In this document: positions 1 through 8,289 of the stretch, piece by piece
How positions within the stretch are numbered: the stretch's first letter is position 1
Layout: every line of letters starts with the position of its first letter
Assembly: GCA_036897095.1 (NCBI GenBank)
Contig: JAYMSP010001913.1
Span: forward strand, 1 to 27,754
Reading direction: 5' to 3'
From: Plantago elongata
Lineage: Eukaryota; Streptophyta; Magnoliopsida; Lamiales; Plantaginaceae
Length of the DNA stretch: 27,754 nucleotides
Notes under the pieces: generated by a model
Database searches by the model: none
The model's input: the letters and a program-made list of their open reading frames with translations, nothing else
Told to the model about the DNA's origin: nothing
Translations under genes and position numbers: made by a program

Positions 1-157
1 AGGTCTCAGATGCATTACTAAACAAGGGTCGATGCATCAGAAGCTATGAAATGTTTCCCTTTCATATGCGTCCAGTTCTGAATAATTTTCATTTCTCATG
101 ACATTTCAACTTTTTCTTGTATATGAACATTAAAAGCTAACCGGTCATGCTTGCCAG
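1..157. other. Unassigned sequence left of the palindrome
   Basis: No similarity to the PNPase gene or to the other palindrome arm was found here. The PNPase-like sequence begins abruptly at 158, directly after TTGCCAG, which looks like a splice acceptor. This may be a deletion or insertion breakpoint, or the edge of another element continuing left of the window. No coding region was recognised. Confidence 0.4.
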
Positions 158-530
158 GAAGACGATGATGAAGAGGTGATATTGGATGATGAAGGCGATG
201 TAACATCAAGCCAGTCTTAAAGAAACCCATCCCAAAGGGTAATTCCTTTTTTCCCAAGTGAACTCAGCATTCTTCATTTTTCTTTAAATCATGCATAATT
301 GTATATCCAAGTTTTTCTTTGGTGATAATGTGTTTTTTTTTTCTTCTTAATTTTGTTTAATTCGCTTCATATTGTTGGTGTAATGAAGTATGAATCAAAC
401 ATACCTGATGTGTGTATACGTATGGATACAACATCCTATTTTATGCTTTTCCAGAAAAGGGCACGGATGACGAGTGCAAATATTATTTCCTTCAAAGTGC
501 ATTCAGATTTTGCATATGTGATTCATAATT
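158..530 (+). pseudogene. Left copy of a PNPase gene fragment (exon 10 end plus intron 10)
   Basis: Bases 158-239 match the end of exon 10 of the intact PNPase gene (about 16196-16285). Bases 240-530 follow intron 10 (about 16286-16575), including the CTTCATATTGTTGGTG and CCTGATGTGTGTATA stretches. Because intron sequence is kept, this is a DNA-level copy, not a retrocopy. Relative to the parent it lacks three codons (GGT GAA GTT) and one further base after GGCGATG, which shifts the frame into a nearby stop. Homology to the parent fades at about 530. It is a dead fragment with no start codon or neighbouring exons. Confidence 0.9.
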
Positions 531-889
531 CCTACCATCTTCTTCCAAAGTCTTAGTCATTTGGACAAGATTTTGTCATGTTGTGTGCATTGATACAAAT
601 TGTTAAGTAAGAATTCCTAGATTTCATCAACGATTGCAATGAAATAGGGAATAACTTTGCGGTGAGGAATTGAGGAGATTGAATTAACAGTAAATTATAG
701 ATATTTCAAGTTTAGTTGTAGGAACTTGAACTAGAAAAACTGTATAGGTATGAATAATTTTCGTACCAGCCGTCCTTTGTTGCTCCTTACAAAATTCCAT
801 TACTCCGTTCAAAACACCGGTAATGTTACAACTCCAACTGTCAGAAAATAATGATTTAGCCTAATGCAAGGACGCACATCGTAAAATCA

Positions 890-945
890 AACATCTTCAT
901 CTAGACCTTTGAAACATCTTCATCTAGACCTTAGAAACTATTGAG
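890..945. repeat. Short tandem duplication, about 25-bp unit, left arm only
   Basis: The phrase AAACATCTTCATCTAGACCTT occurs twice in succession here but once at the mirrored position of the right arm (about 3785-3815). Confidence 0.8.
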
Positions 946-1089
946 GAAGAAGGATAATCAATGTTTATTTTGAATGCATCTAACAAGATACTCATGTGTT
1001 TTGTGACAAACAAATGGTCTAACAAGTTGAAGAAATTCCTATTAGGAGGGTTGGTTCTGCTTCTAATACACTTCAATCAATCCAATGAT

Positions 1090-1150
1090 TTTTAAACAAA
1101 ACATCTCAATACACATGGAAAAAACAAAACATCTCAATACACATGGAAAA
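1090..1150. repeat. Short tandem duplication, about 28-bp unit, left arm only
   Basis: AAAACATCTCAATACACATG appears twice in tandem. The mirrored right-arm position (about 3610-3645) has one copy. Confidence 0.8.
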
Positions 1151-1419
1151 ACTATTAAGATCAGTATAGGGACTAGGGAGTATGTTAATGTTAGACAGAT
1201 CAGAATTCAGAAGATTCATAGCCCTTTATGCTAGTGTATAGAAAATGAACACCTTGTGATAATATCCCACCTATAAGTGATATTATATTTGATTTTCTGG
1301 AATCATCCATTCCAGCTAGTATCAATAATGCTGGCTAAAATACCAGAATATTAACATACTGAAGTATATAAATAAATTCGATTAAAATGCAGAAAATCTT
1401 AAAATTTACCACAATTCGA

Positions 1420-2155
1420 TGGTTTCTTGGAAACTAGATATGCATCAGCAGCCATCTATCCAGTCATATCCATGATCTCTCCAACCAATCCCAGATGTAT
1501 TCTTTGCTCTAAATTAAATAGAATTCATTTCGTACTTCAGTATATAATCAACAATAAGTATTGCATGTGCTTCTCGAAATTTAGTATGAGTATTACGCAC
1601 GTAATCTTGGCTTGGTATAATCGATCCATGCACAATAATTTAATAAACACCAAGCATGAAAATCTAAATTATTAAAATAATAAAAACGTAAATACTGAAT
1701 AATCACCTCCTTTCTGTTCCATTTTACAAATAATTTGGTAAGGATGATGCCCTAATAAGTGGATGTTTACTTTCAATAGTTTCCAATAACTATTTCGATC
1801 TCAACTGATCCATCGTAGGATTCTCAAGTGCAAAAGAGTTATCAATCTTTACAGACTTAGTCTAATAAAGTTTCATAAATATACATAAGAACAATTTTTA
1901 AGTTAATTAAAGTCAAAGATAATGAAAGATCAAAGTTACAAGCTTACTTACAAGTGCAGTATAGTTGTTGGGCAATTTGTTCCTTGTTCCGATATCGAAT
2001 CCGAAAGAATAGTCTCTATTGACGACTACACCAGTATTCACTAAAAACTCATAAGCATCCTCAAACCAGATTTTTTCCTCATTCTCATAAGCATCCTCAA
2101 ACCAGATTTTTTCCTCATTCGGGTCAGTGAACCGAGTAATATTGTCCATCAAATA
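1420..2155 (-). pseudogene. Unrecognised gene remnant, left-arm copy
   Basis: Read on the - strand this is the mirror of the right-arm remnant at 2671-3366. The first block starts with an ATG near 2149 and carries an in-frame 36-bp tandem duplication that repeats the peptide EEKIWFEDAY. Next come a GTAAGT-type donor and a second block with FALENPTMDQLRSK followed by a stop. A third block contains ILIVDYILK and is also broken by a stop (NSI*FRAKN). I do not recognise the family. Compared with the right copy it has more stops, so it is probably the more decayed one. Confidence 0.5.
2045..2120 (-). repeat. 36-bp tandem duplication in the left-arm gene remnant
   Basis: Two adjacent copies of a 36-bp unit containing ATAAGCATCCTCAAACCAGA keep the reading frame and add twelve residues to the - strand ORF. 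The right-arm copy (about 2700-2740) has the unit once. Confidence 0.85.
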
Positions 2156-2303
2156 TGGAATTGAAACACGGGGTATCTCTTTATTTTGATAGAATCATCG
2201 CACTGCAACAGTCAAACATTCCGACAAAGTTGATGCAACACAACACTTTTTAACAAAAAAAATTAAAAACAATTGAAACAAAATTAGATATGTTCAATTA
2301 AAG

Positions 2304-2517
2304 TATACTTCATATGTCCCGGGAATAGCTTCACCATTTAGTTTTTGGTAGATAAAAATGTAGAACTTTTGAATGAAATAGTACTAGTGGGTCCCTCAAA
2401 TTGAGTTTTTAAAAACTCAATTTGAGGACCACTAATACTATTTCATCCAAAAGTTAGCTACATTTTTATCTACCAAAAAGTAATTAGTGAAGCTATTTCC
2501 GGGACGGATGAAGTATA
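2304..2517. mobile_element. Fold-back Stowaway-like MITE at the palindrome apex
   Basis: The two halves of this roughly 210-bp segment are reverse complements down to the apex at 2410/2411. The outer ends read TATACTTCATATGTCCCGGG on the left and, reverse-complemented, TATACTTCATCCGTCCCGG on the right. This resembles Stowaway termini (TA target site followed by a CTCCCTCCGTCCC-like repeat). Fold-back MITEs of this size are common in plants. Its exact coincidence with the centre of the much larger palindrome is the notable point. An alternative reading is that a single half-element was made palindromic by the large inverted duplication. Confidence 0.6.
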
Positions 2518-2670
2518 CTTTAATTGAACACTATTGGATTTTGTTTTAATTTTTTAATTTTTTTTGTTAAAGAGTGTTGTGTTGCATTAACTCTGTCGGA
2601 ATGTTGGACTGTTCCAGTGCGATGCTTCTATCAAAATAAATAGATATCCCGTGTTTCAATTCCATATTTG

Positions 2671-3366
2671 ATGGACAATATTCCTCGGTTCCCTGACCCG
2701 GATGAGGAAAAAGTTTGGTTTGAGGATGCCTATGAGTTTTTAGTGAACACTGGTGCAGTCTTCGATAGAGACTATTTTTTCGGCTTCGATACCGGAACAA
2801 GAAATAAACCGCCCGGCAGCTATGCTGCACTTGTAAGTAAGCTTGTAACTTTGATCTTTCATTATCTTTGTCTTTAATTAACTTAAAAACTGTATATATG
2901 TATATTTATGATACTCATTAGGCTAAGCCTGTAAAGATTAATAACTCTTTTGCACTTAAGAATACTACGATGGATCAGTTGAGATCGAAAGAGTTATTGG
3001 AAACTATTGAGTAAATATTCAGTTATTGGGGCGTCTTCCTGACCAAATCATTTGTAAAATGGAACAGGAAGGAGGTGATTATTCAGTATTTACGTTTTTA
3101 TTATTTTAATTATTTAGATTTTCGTGCTTGGTGTTTATTAAATTATTGTGCATGGTTTGATTATACCAAGTCAAGATTACGTGCTTAATACTCGTACTAA
3201 ATCTCAAGAAGCACATGAAATACTTATTGTTGATTATATACTGAAGGACGAGCTGAATTCTATTAGATTTAGAGCAAAGAATATATCTGGGGTTGGTTTG
3301 GGAGAACATGGATATGTCTGGTTAGATGGCATATCTCATTTCCAAGAAACCATCGAATTGTGGTAA
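2671..3366 (+). pseudogene. Unrecognised gene remnant, right-arm copy
   Basis: Three coding-like blocks are visible. Block one starts at ATG 2671 and runs to about 2832, encoding a peptide that begins MDNIPRFPDPDEEK and ends SYAAL, followed by the good donor GTAAGTAAG. Block two, after ATTAG near 2922, reads AKPVKINNSFALK through LRSKELLETIE and then a stop; in the other arm this stop is absent because of an indel. Block three (about 3190-3363) has ILIVDYILKDELNSIRF through HFQETIELW and a stop. The pieces are conserved between the two arms, which suggests they were once exons of one gene. I recognise no domain and assign no function. Confidence 0.45.
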
Positions 3367-4373
3367 ATTTTAGGTTTTTCTACATTTTAATCCAATTTAT
3401 TTATATGCTTTAGTATGTTAATATTCTGGTATTTTGGCCAGGATTATTGATACTAGCTGGAATGGATGATTCTAGAAACTCAAATATAATATCACAGGTA
3501 AGTGGGATATTATCACAAGGTGTTCATTTTCTATACACTAGCATAAAGGGCTGAGTCTTGTGAATTCTGATCTGTCTAACATTAACATAGTCTCTATACT
3601 GTCTTAATAGTTTTCCATGTGTATTGAGATGTTCTGTTTAAAAATCATTGGATTGAAGGCATCCGTGTATTAGAAGCAGAACCCACACTCCTAATAGGAA
3701 TTTCTTAGACCATTTGTTTGTCACAAAACACATGAGTCTCTTGTATATGCAATCAAAATAAACATTGATTATCCTTCCTCAATAGTTTCTAAGGTCTAGA
3801 TGAAGATGTTTGATTTTACGATGTGTGTACTCGCATTAGGCTAAATCATTGTTTTCTAACCGTTGGAGTTGGAAAATTACTGGTGTTGGACAGGTTTTCT
3901 TAGGAGTAATGGAATTTTGCAAGGAGCAACGAAGTACGGCTGGTACGAAAATTATTCATATCTATACAGTTTTTCAAGTTCCTACCACTAAACTTGAAAC
4001 ATCTTGGCATTATTCCATAATTTCCTGTAAATTCAATTCCTCACCGCAGGGTTATTCCCTATTTCATTGCAACCGTTGATGAAATCTGGGAAATCTTCCT
4101 TAACAATTTGTATCAATGCACTCGACAAAATCTTCCAAATGACTAAGACTTTGGAAAAAGATGGCAAAACCTGAATGCACTTTAAAGGAAATAATATTTG
4201 CACTCGTCATTTGTGCCCTTTTCTCGAAAATCATAAAATAATATGTGGTATCCATATATATACACACATCAGTATGTTTGATTCATACTTCATTACACCA
4301 ACAAAATGAAGGGACTAAACAAAATTAAGAAGAAAAAAGAAACACATTATCACCAAAGAAAAACTTGGATATA

Positions 4374-5389
4374 CAGTTATGTAGGCCTGAGAATGGTTGG
4401 TTAAAAACCGAAACCGAAATAATTATTGATCGGTTTCGGTTCGATCATAAAAAACTGAAAACCATAGGTTTAGGTTATTTTGAAAAATAACCTAAACAGG
4501 AAAACATCACTCCGCCTCACCACCACCAATGGCTTCGACTTCTCCTCCGCCGTTCACTCCAATCACCACGAACCTGCCACTCTCAATCGACCACCATCCT
4601 TTAAACACCACAGACATCCAAGCCGCTACTCCAATCGCCCCCGGATTTATCACCAGAATCACCCACAACCAATTCATATGCTCTCTGCCTTAACCACCAC
4701 CCATCGTCATCTGGAGATTGTACTCAGGCCGTCACCTCAACTTCGTCTCCACCTCCTCGCCGCGAAGCCTTGCATTCGGCCAATCACTCTGATCGACATC
4801 CAAACCGATCTCGCCTGGCCTCTCCGATTGACATCTCATTTTCTGATCGGTAAGATTCTTTTCGAATATCTGATTTTCTTGTGCTTTGTTTGTCTGTCAA
4901 TGTTTAATTGTACTCTGTTCTCCACCTGTGTTATTCGAATTGTTTGTGTTGATTCGGATTTCCTTTCTTCATAACGAATTTTGACCTGCTGGTTTCATCT
5001 TGACCGACTGTTTTTTCCTATATATTTGTGTGAACTAAGTCTGCTGTTTGAATCAAATTCTGCTAATTTGTTGTTTGTATTCTTATTCTGTTTTGTTGCC
5101 ATGAGTTGACAGGCTATGTTCCTTTTGTTTCATGTTCTCAATGTAATTTTTGTGCTCGAAAAATAGAATATTCAAATTTAAAGAAAAATAATTAACGGTT
5201 TTTAACTGTAACCGTAATTAAAAACCGAACCTGTTATGGTTGTAACCGGTCGGTTGCTGAACGGTTACGGTTATTGTTAATAAACTTTCAGGAAAAAGTA
5301 AATGGTTATATGGTTATGGACTTTAACCAACCATTCCCAACACTGATTCCTGAGGGTTTTAACCAACCATTCCCAGCACTACAATTATG
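4374..5389. mobile_element. 1000-bp non-autonomous hAT-type element with 8-bp target duplication
   Basis: The element occupies 4382-5381. It starts TAGGCCTGAGAATGGTTGGT and its end, reverse-complemented, starts TAGTGCTGGGAATGGTTGGT, which are imperfect terminal inverted repeats. It is flanked by CAGTTATG (4374-4381) and CAATTATG (5382-5389). The uninterrupted left palindrome arm has a single CAATTATG equivalent, which proves an insertion. The 8-bp duplication and TAG-type ends fit the hAT superfamily. Subterminal regions carry repeated CGGTT/AACCG words. The right terminus is duplicated (TTAACCAACCATTCCC at about 5324 and 5360). No transposase is present, so mobility would depend on an autonomous relative. 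Confidence 0.85.
4500..5112 (+). other. Possible captured host gene 5' part inside the hAT element
   Basis: The interior from about 4500 to 4850 is markedly richer in GC and CC/TC than the element's ends. It contains ATG 4529 opening a 54-codon frame that begins MASTSPPPFTPITTN and stops at 4691-4693. Another frame stays open from 4480 to 4974 (164 codons, basic, His/Pro/Arg-rich). At 4850 CTGATCG is followed by GTAAGATTC, then a T-rich stretch ends in GTTGACAG near 5112, the layout of exon plus first intron. This looks like the start of a host gene carried by the transposon (Pack-hAT style). I do not recognise the protein, and neither frame is shown to be expressed. Confidence 0.4.
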
Positions 5390-6232
5390 CATGATTTAAA
5401 GAAAAATGAAGAATGCTGAGTTCACTTAGGAAAAAAGGAATTACCCTTTGGGTTTCTTTAAGACTGGCTTGATGTTACATCGCCTTCATCATCCAATATC
5501 ACCTCTTCATCATCGTCTTCATCATCAAGTAGGTCTAGAGCTGCTTCATTAGCAGCAGCAACAAATTCTGACTTTGGTGAAACTCTCTTCTGTAAGTATG
5601 GTTATCCAGCATTGATAATGCCTTTCGTCTCGGAATCTTACTCTTTATTTGCAATGTTTCATCTAGTTCATCACCTGCAATTTCCTATGAAAATAACCTC
5701 AGTCATTGACATAAATAGAGCACCAAAGTCATAATATCAAGTCGATGCACATTAGGAAAGTCAGCAACGCAATGCATATCACGATTACGTATACGTCCCA
5801 CAACCTCCAGACTCCAGTACACATAAACTACATGTATTTAATAATACATACATCTGTATAGAATCCAATTTCACCAGAACTTGGATGATAGAAATGAATA
5901 ATGATGATGAGAAAGGTTGCCCATACTTAAAGATTTCCTATTACCCTTTAGCAACCTCAAGTGTTGTTGCACTAAACTTATGGTCTTATGGACATAAAGA
6001 GACCAGACTACATAAGCAGAAAGAGGGGTAGAGAACAAGAAATCAAATTAAGTGAATATCTTTTATAATAAGATCTCCATCCACAAGTACCAGAAATGAA
6101 TGACATACTTCTAAAACATATGATTCATCAACTAAGACATTGTTGACTCAGATGAAGAATATGGAATGCAGTAAATGATCCACCAAGAAAAGAACATAAA
6201 TTGGGAAGACAAGAGCATAGCGAAGTAGGATT

Positions 6233-7119
6233 GCTTAATTAAGCTATGTGCTTATGCACCTACAAAGACTATTTTAATAAATGTTTAGAAGTTGGTCAGG
6301 GCTTGCTAAGAAGTTCCCTATTATTTTAGAATTAGATTGTTTAATACTCGCCTGCTTTCTTGCATTATGGTGAAATGAGAAGCAATGTTGTTGAGTTACT
6401 CAACAATTGGATTAAGAGTATACCTGGCTTACCGTTATACCAAGTTCGTGGTGCGAATATGCAAAAAGGAAGGAAAAGTTATGGAATTAAGCTGGTAGGT
6501 CATGGAAGATCATCAAAACTAACTAGTAACACAATTGGATGTTTTTATGTTTTGTGTGATCAGAGTTGTTCAGTTTATTGAAAAGAAGACTGTACATGTT
6601 ACATACAAGTGGCAGGTTCTTGGTTTCCCGTGTCCATGCTAGCTGTTAATTCCATCAAGTTTCAAGTTTAAACATTAATGAGTAACTTATGATGTGGATT
6701 TTTTTTTAATTTCATTTATTAGTCAAGTCAATTTGTTTTTTTTTTTTACTCCAGTTCATAATAGTCTGTTAGATGAAGATTATATATGCTATCTAACCTG
6801 ATGAATATCTATCTATCTAGCCAGCTTCAAGATGCACAAGAATGTAAGAGACACAAAAAGTAGTATAAGGTATTAAGGTTTAACCCTAGTAATAAAGATT
6901 TGAGCTTGTCTTTCTAATTAAAACAAAAATAAAGTTGGATTTAATAAAATGTGCTTTACAGGAGCTGGTAACTTGGAGCCTCTAAAATTTCCATCACCAT
7001 CATGAGAGCATACCCTAGCAGAGTACATAATCTACATATCTACAATCAAATGACATTAGATTAATCATATACAATTCATAGAGTGCATTTAAATCAATCT
7101 TCCTCTTGTGAAGCTTCAC
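6233..7119. other. Gene-poor intergenic stretch
   Basis: Apart from the transposase-like scrap listed separately near 6345-6455, this AT-rich stretch shows no sustained coding frame, RNA gene or clear element ends. Confidence 0.5.
6345..6455 (+). pseudogene. Possible Mutator-like (MULE) transposase fragment
   Basis: One frame reads SPAFLHYGEMRSNVVELL followed by NNWIKSIPGLPLY. This resembles the segment near the end of plant MULE transposases, where a Tyr/Trp-Gly/Cys-Glu-Met-x-Ser-Asn-x-x-Glu pattern precedes Phe-Asn-x-Trp-Ile and a Leu-Pro-Ile-like motif. The similarity covers about 35 residues and disappears on both sides, and no terminal inverted repeats were found. It is therefore at best a small relic. 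The call rests on motif memory, not on a search. Confidence 0.45.
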
Positions 7120-7520
7120 ATGACCATTTCATGTGGTATTTGGCAATTGAGATTTTCTGAACCGGCGCATAGATGGACGTGTTCAACCCCAGAGCTAGCT
7201 TTCTCTTTCTCAAGTTGTTCCAAGATCCAGAAATATGTGATTCTCAACACATCCTGTAGGTGGATAAAGTGGATGAAAATGAGCACGTGTGTGTTGGATG
7301 ATATAAAAGTGAAGGTGATGAGCACTAAAGGAAAATGACAAGATAATGGTATCTCGATTCTCATGGTGGGAGCCCAGCCGAGCTTTTCCATGATCAAAGT
7401 GTTGTATGAATTTCGGCCACGGACACTATGTTCCTGGAATGTGATGGATCAGAAGATTTTTCTCCTAAAAGCCCAGAACAAGCTCCCCATCTCATCGCTT
7501 CCAATTGAACAAAATTGCAT
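7120..7520 (-). pseudogene. GDP-mannose 3,5-epimerase pseudogene fragment (C-terminal part)
   Basis: On the - strand several frames together reproduce the C-terminal region of plant GDP-D-mannose 3',5'-epimerase, the cytosolic enzyme of ascorbate and cell-wall sugar synthesis. In order from about 7515 downward: GSDEM; then EKNLLIHHIPG behind a stop; then VRGRNS and NTLI; then MEKLGWAPTMRIE; and after a gap DVLRITYFWILEQLEKEK (7253 down to about 7200). The pieces lie in different frames with a stop, so the copy is dead. Between MRIE and DVLR lie about 100 bases ending in CACCTACAG, which looks like a retained intron with a lost GT donor. That argues for a DNA-level copy. Downstream of KEK the similarity to the family decays, and the family's usual C-terminus is missing. 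Confidence 0.85.
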
Positions 7521-8289
7521 TGTTCATCAGATTGCATGAAGAAAGACATGTAGAAAGATTGATGTTTTATTAGCTTATTGTTAACACCCATCAGACCTCA
7601 TTCTCATCTTCCACGGGAGATGTGTCCATATTATCTTATTTCCACGAAATTCATCTGCAACAACCAAAAAGAGAAATTGTTATTGCATACAAACTATTAT
7701 TGAGGTAAACCGATAAATCTATATCTATAAAATTTAAAAACTGAAATATCAAATGGCATAAAAAAACAACCACGATTAGCAGATTTTCAGAAGAAAAGAA
7801 AGAAAAAGAATTAGTTCTAGTAAGACTCATTTTCAGAAGTACGAACAAGCTTATATGAAGACGGTACGCATCATGGTGAGATGAAGACTGACGGGGGTTT
7901 GATCTCAAAGGTGGATTAATGACTCCTACGGCGAAGATGTGAGCTTGGTCAATGTGGTGTTGATGAAGGAACTCGATCTGTTTGGTGTTGAGGAAGGACC
8001 GAAGGAGCTGGACGGAGCACGCTGTTATTGGCGTTAATGTTTTTGTGTTGATGCGAGAAACATGTCTTGAGATCTCGTCCAGATCTAGAAAAGGTATAAT
8101 TATTGTTGTTTCTTTTCTTTTGTTACCTCATGAATGATGCATGCAGATTGTTGTGTACTTGTGGATAATAGGACTCCATTATGCACATGTACATACGTAT
8201 GTAGTATTTGTGCCTGAATCGCTGGTCATATTTTAGTTTGAGTTCCTTTCGTGTTGTATTGTATAAGTTAAAATCCAATCATATATTTT
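7521..8289. other. Intergenic region without a recognised gene
   Basis: The - strand frames across 7651-8035 are Ser/His-rich then hydrophobic, with no recognisable motif. The stretch 7900-8090 is more GC-rich than its neighbours and could be another gene scrap, but I could not identify it. Confidence 0.4.

Larger units (their letters stand above)
158..5520. repeat. Large near-palindrome (inverted duplication), arms about 2.1-2.25 kb
   Basis: Reading rightwards from 2411 reproduces, as reverse complement, the sequence read leftwards from 2410, as far as 158 on the left and about 5520 on the right, once a 1000-bp insertion (4382-5381) is removed from the right arm. Matching landmarks include the apex AATTGAGTTTTT/AAAAACTCAATT, the MDN..RFxDPxEEK reading frame (2671 + versus the - strand ending near 2150), the CTCATGTGTTTTGTGACAAAC block (about 990 and 3720), and the PNPase intron 10 copy (about 240-530 and 4145-5440). 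The arms differ by many substitutions and small indels, so the duplication is not recent. Only a few bases at the apex are unpaired, unlike a typical transposon with terminal inverted repeats around a unique core. Confidence 0.9.
4145..6232 (-). pseudogene. Right copy of a PNPase gene fragment (intron 9, exon 10, intron 10), split by a hAT element
   Basis: Reverse-complemented, 5382-6232 follows parent positions about 15495-16345 and 4145-4381 follows about 16340-16575. The exon 10 equivalent is about 5445-5684, still with the acceptor TTTTCATAG and a GTAATT donor. It has an 11-base deletion after SMLE, a small deletion near FTSK, and the same 9-base and 1-base lesions as the left copy, so it cannot encode the PNPase segment. 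It retains about 700 bp more of the parent than the left copy does. Homology stops near 6232, inside the parent's intron 9. Confidence 0.92.

Noticed and set aside
4480..4974. 164-codon ORF taken as a normal gene
   Set aside because: It starts inside the hAT subterminal repeats and runs through an exon/intron-like boundary. It is better explained as cargo of the element.
158..5520. Palindrome as a MULE or other transposon with long terminal inverted repeats
   Set aside because: There is no unique core between the arms, the outer ends lie inside PNPase exon or intron sequence, and no target duplication was found. An inverted duplication explains it better, although a transposon may have carried the original capture.
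7870..8035. Possible PPR-like peptide on the - strand (QLLRSFLNTKQIEFLHQ)
   Set aside because: It only vaguely resembles the start of PPR proteins, no repeat follows, and nothing supports a gene.
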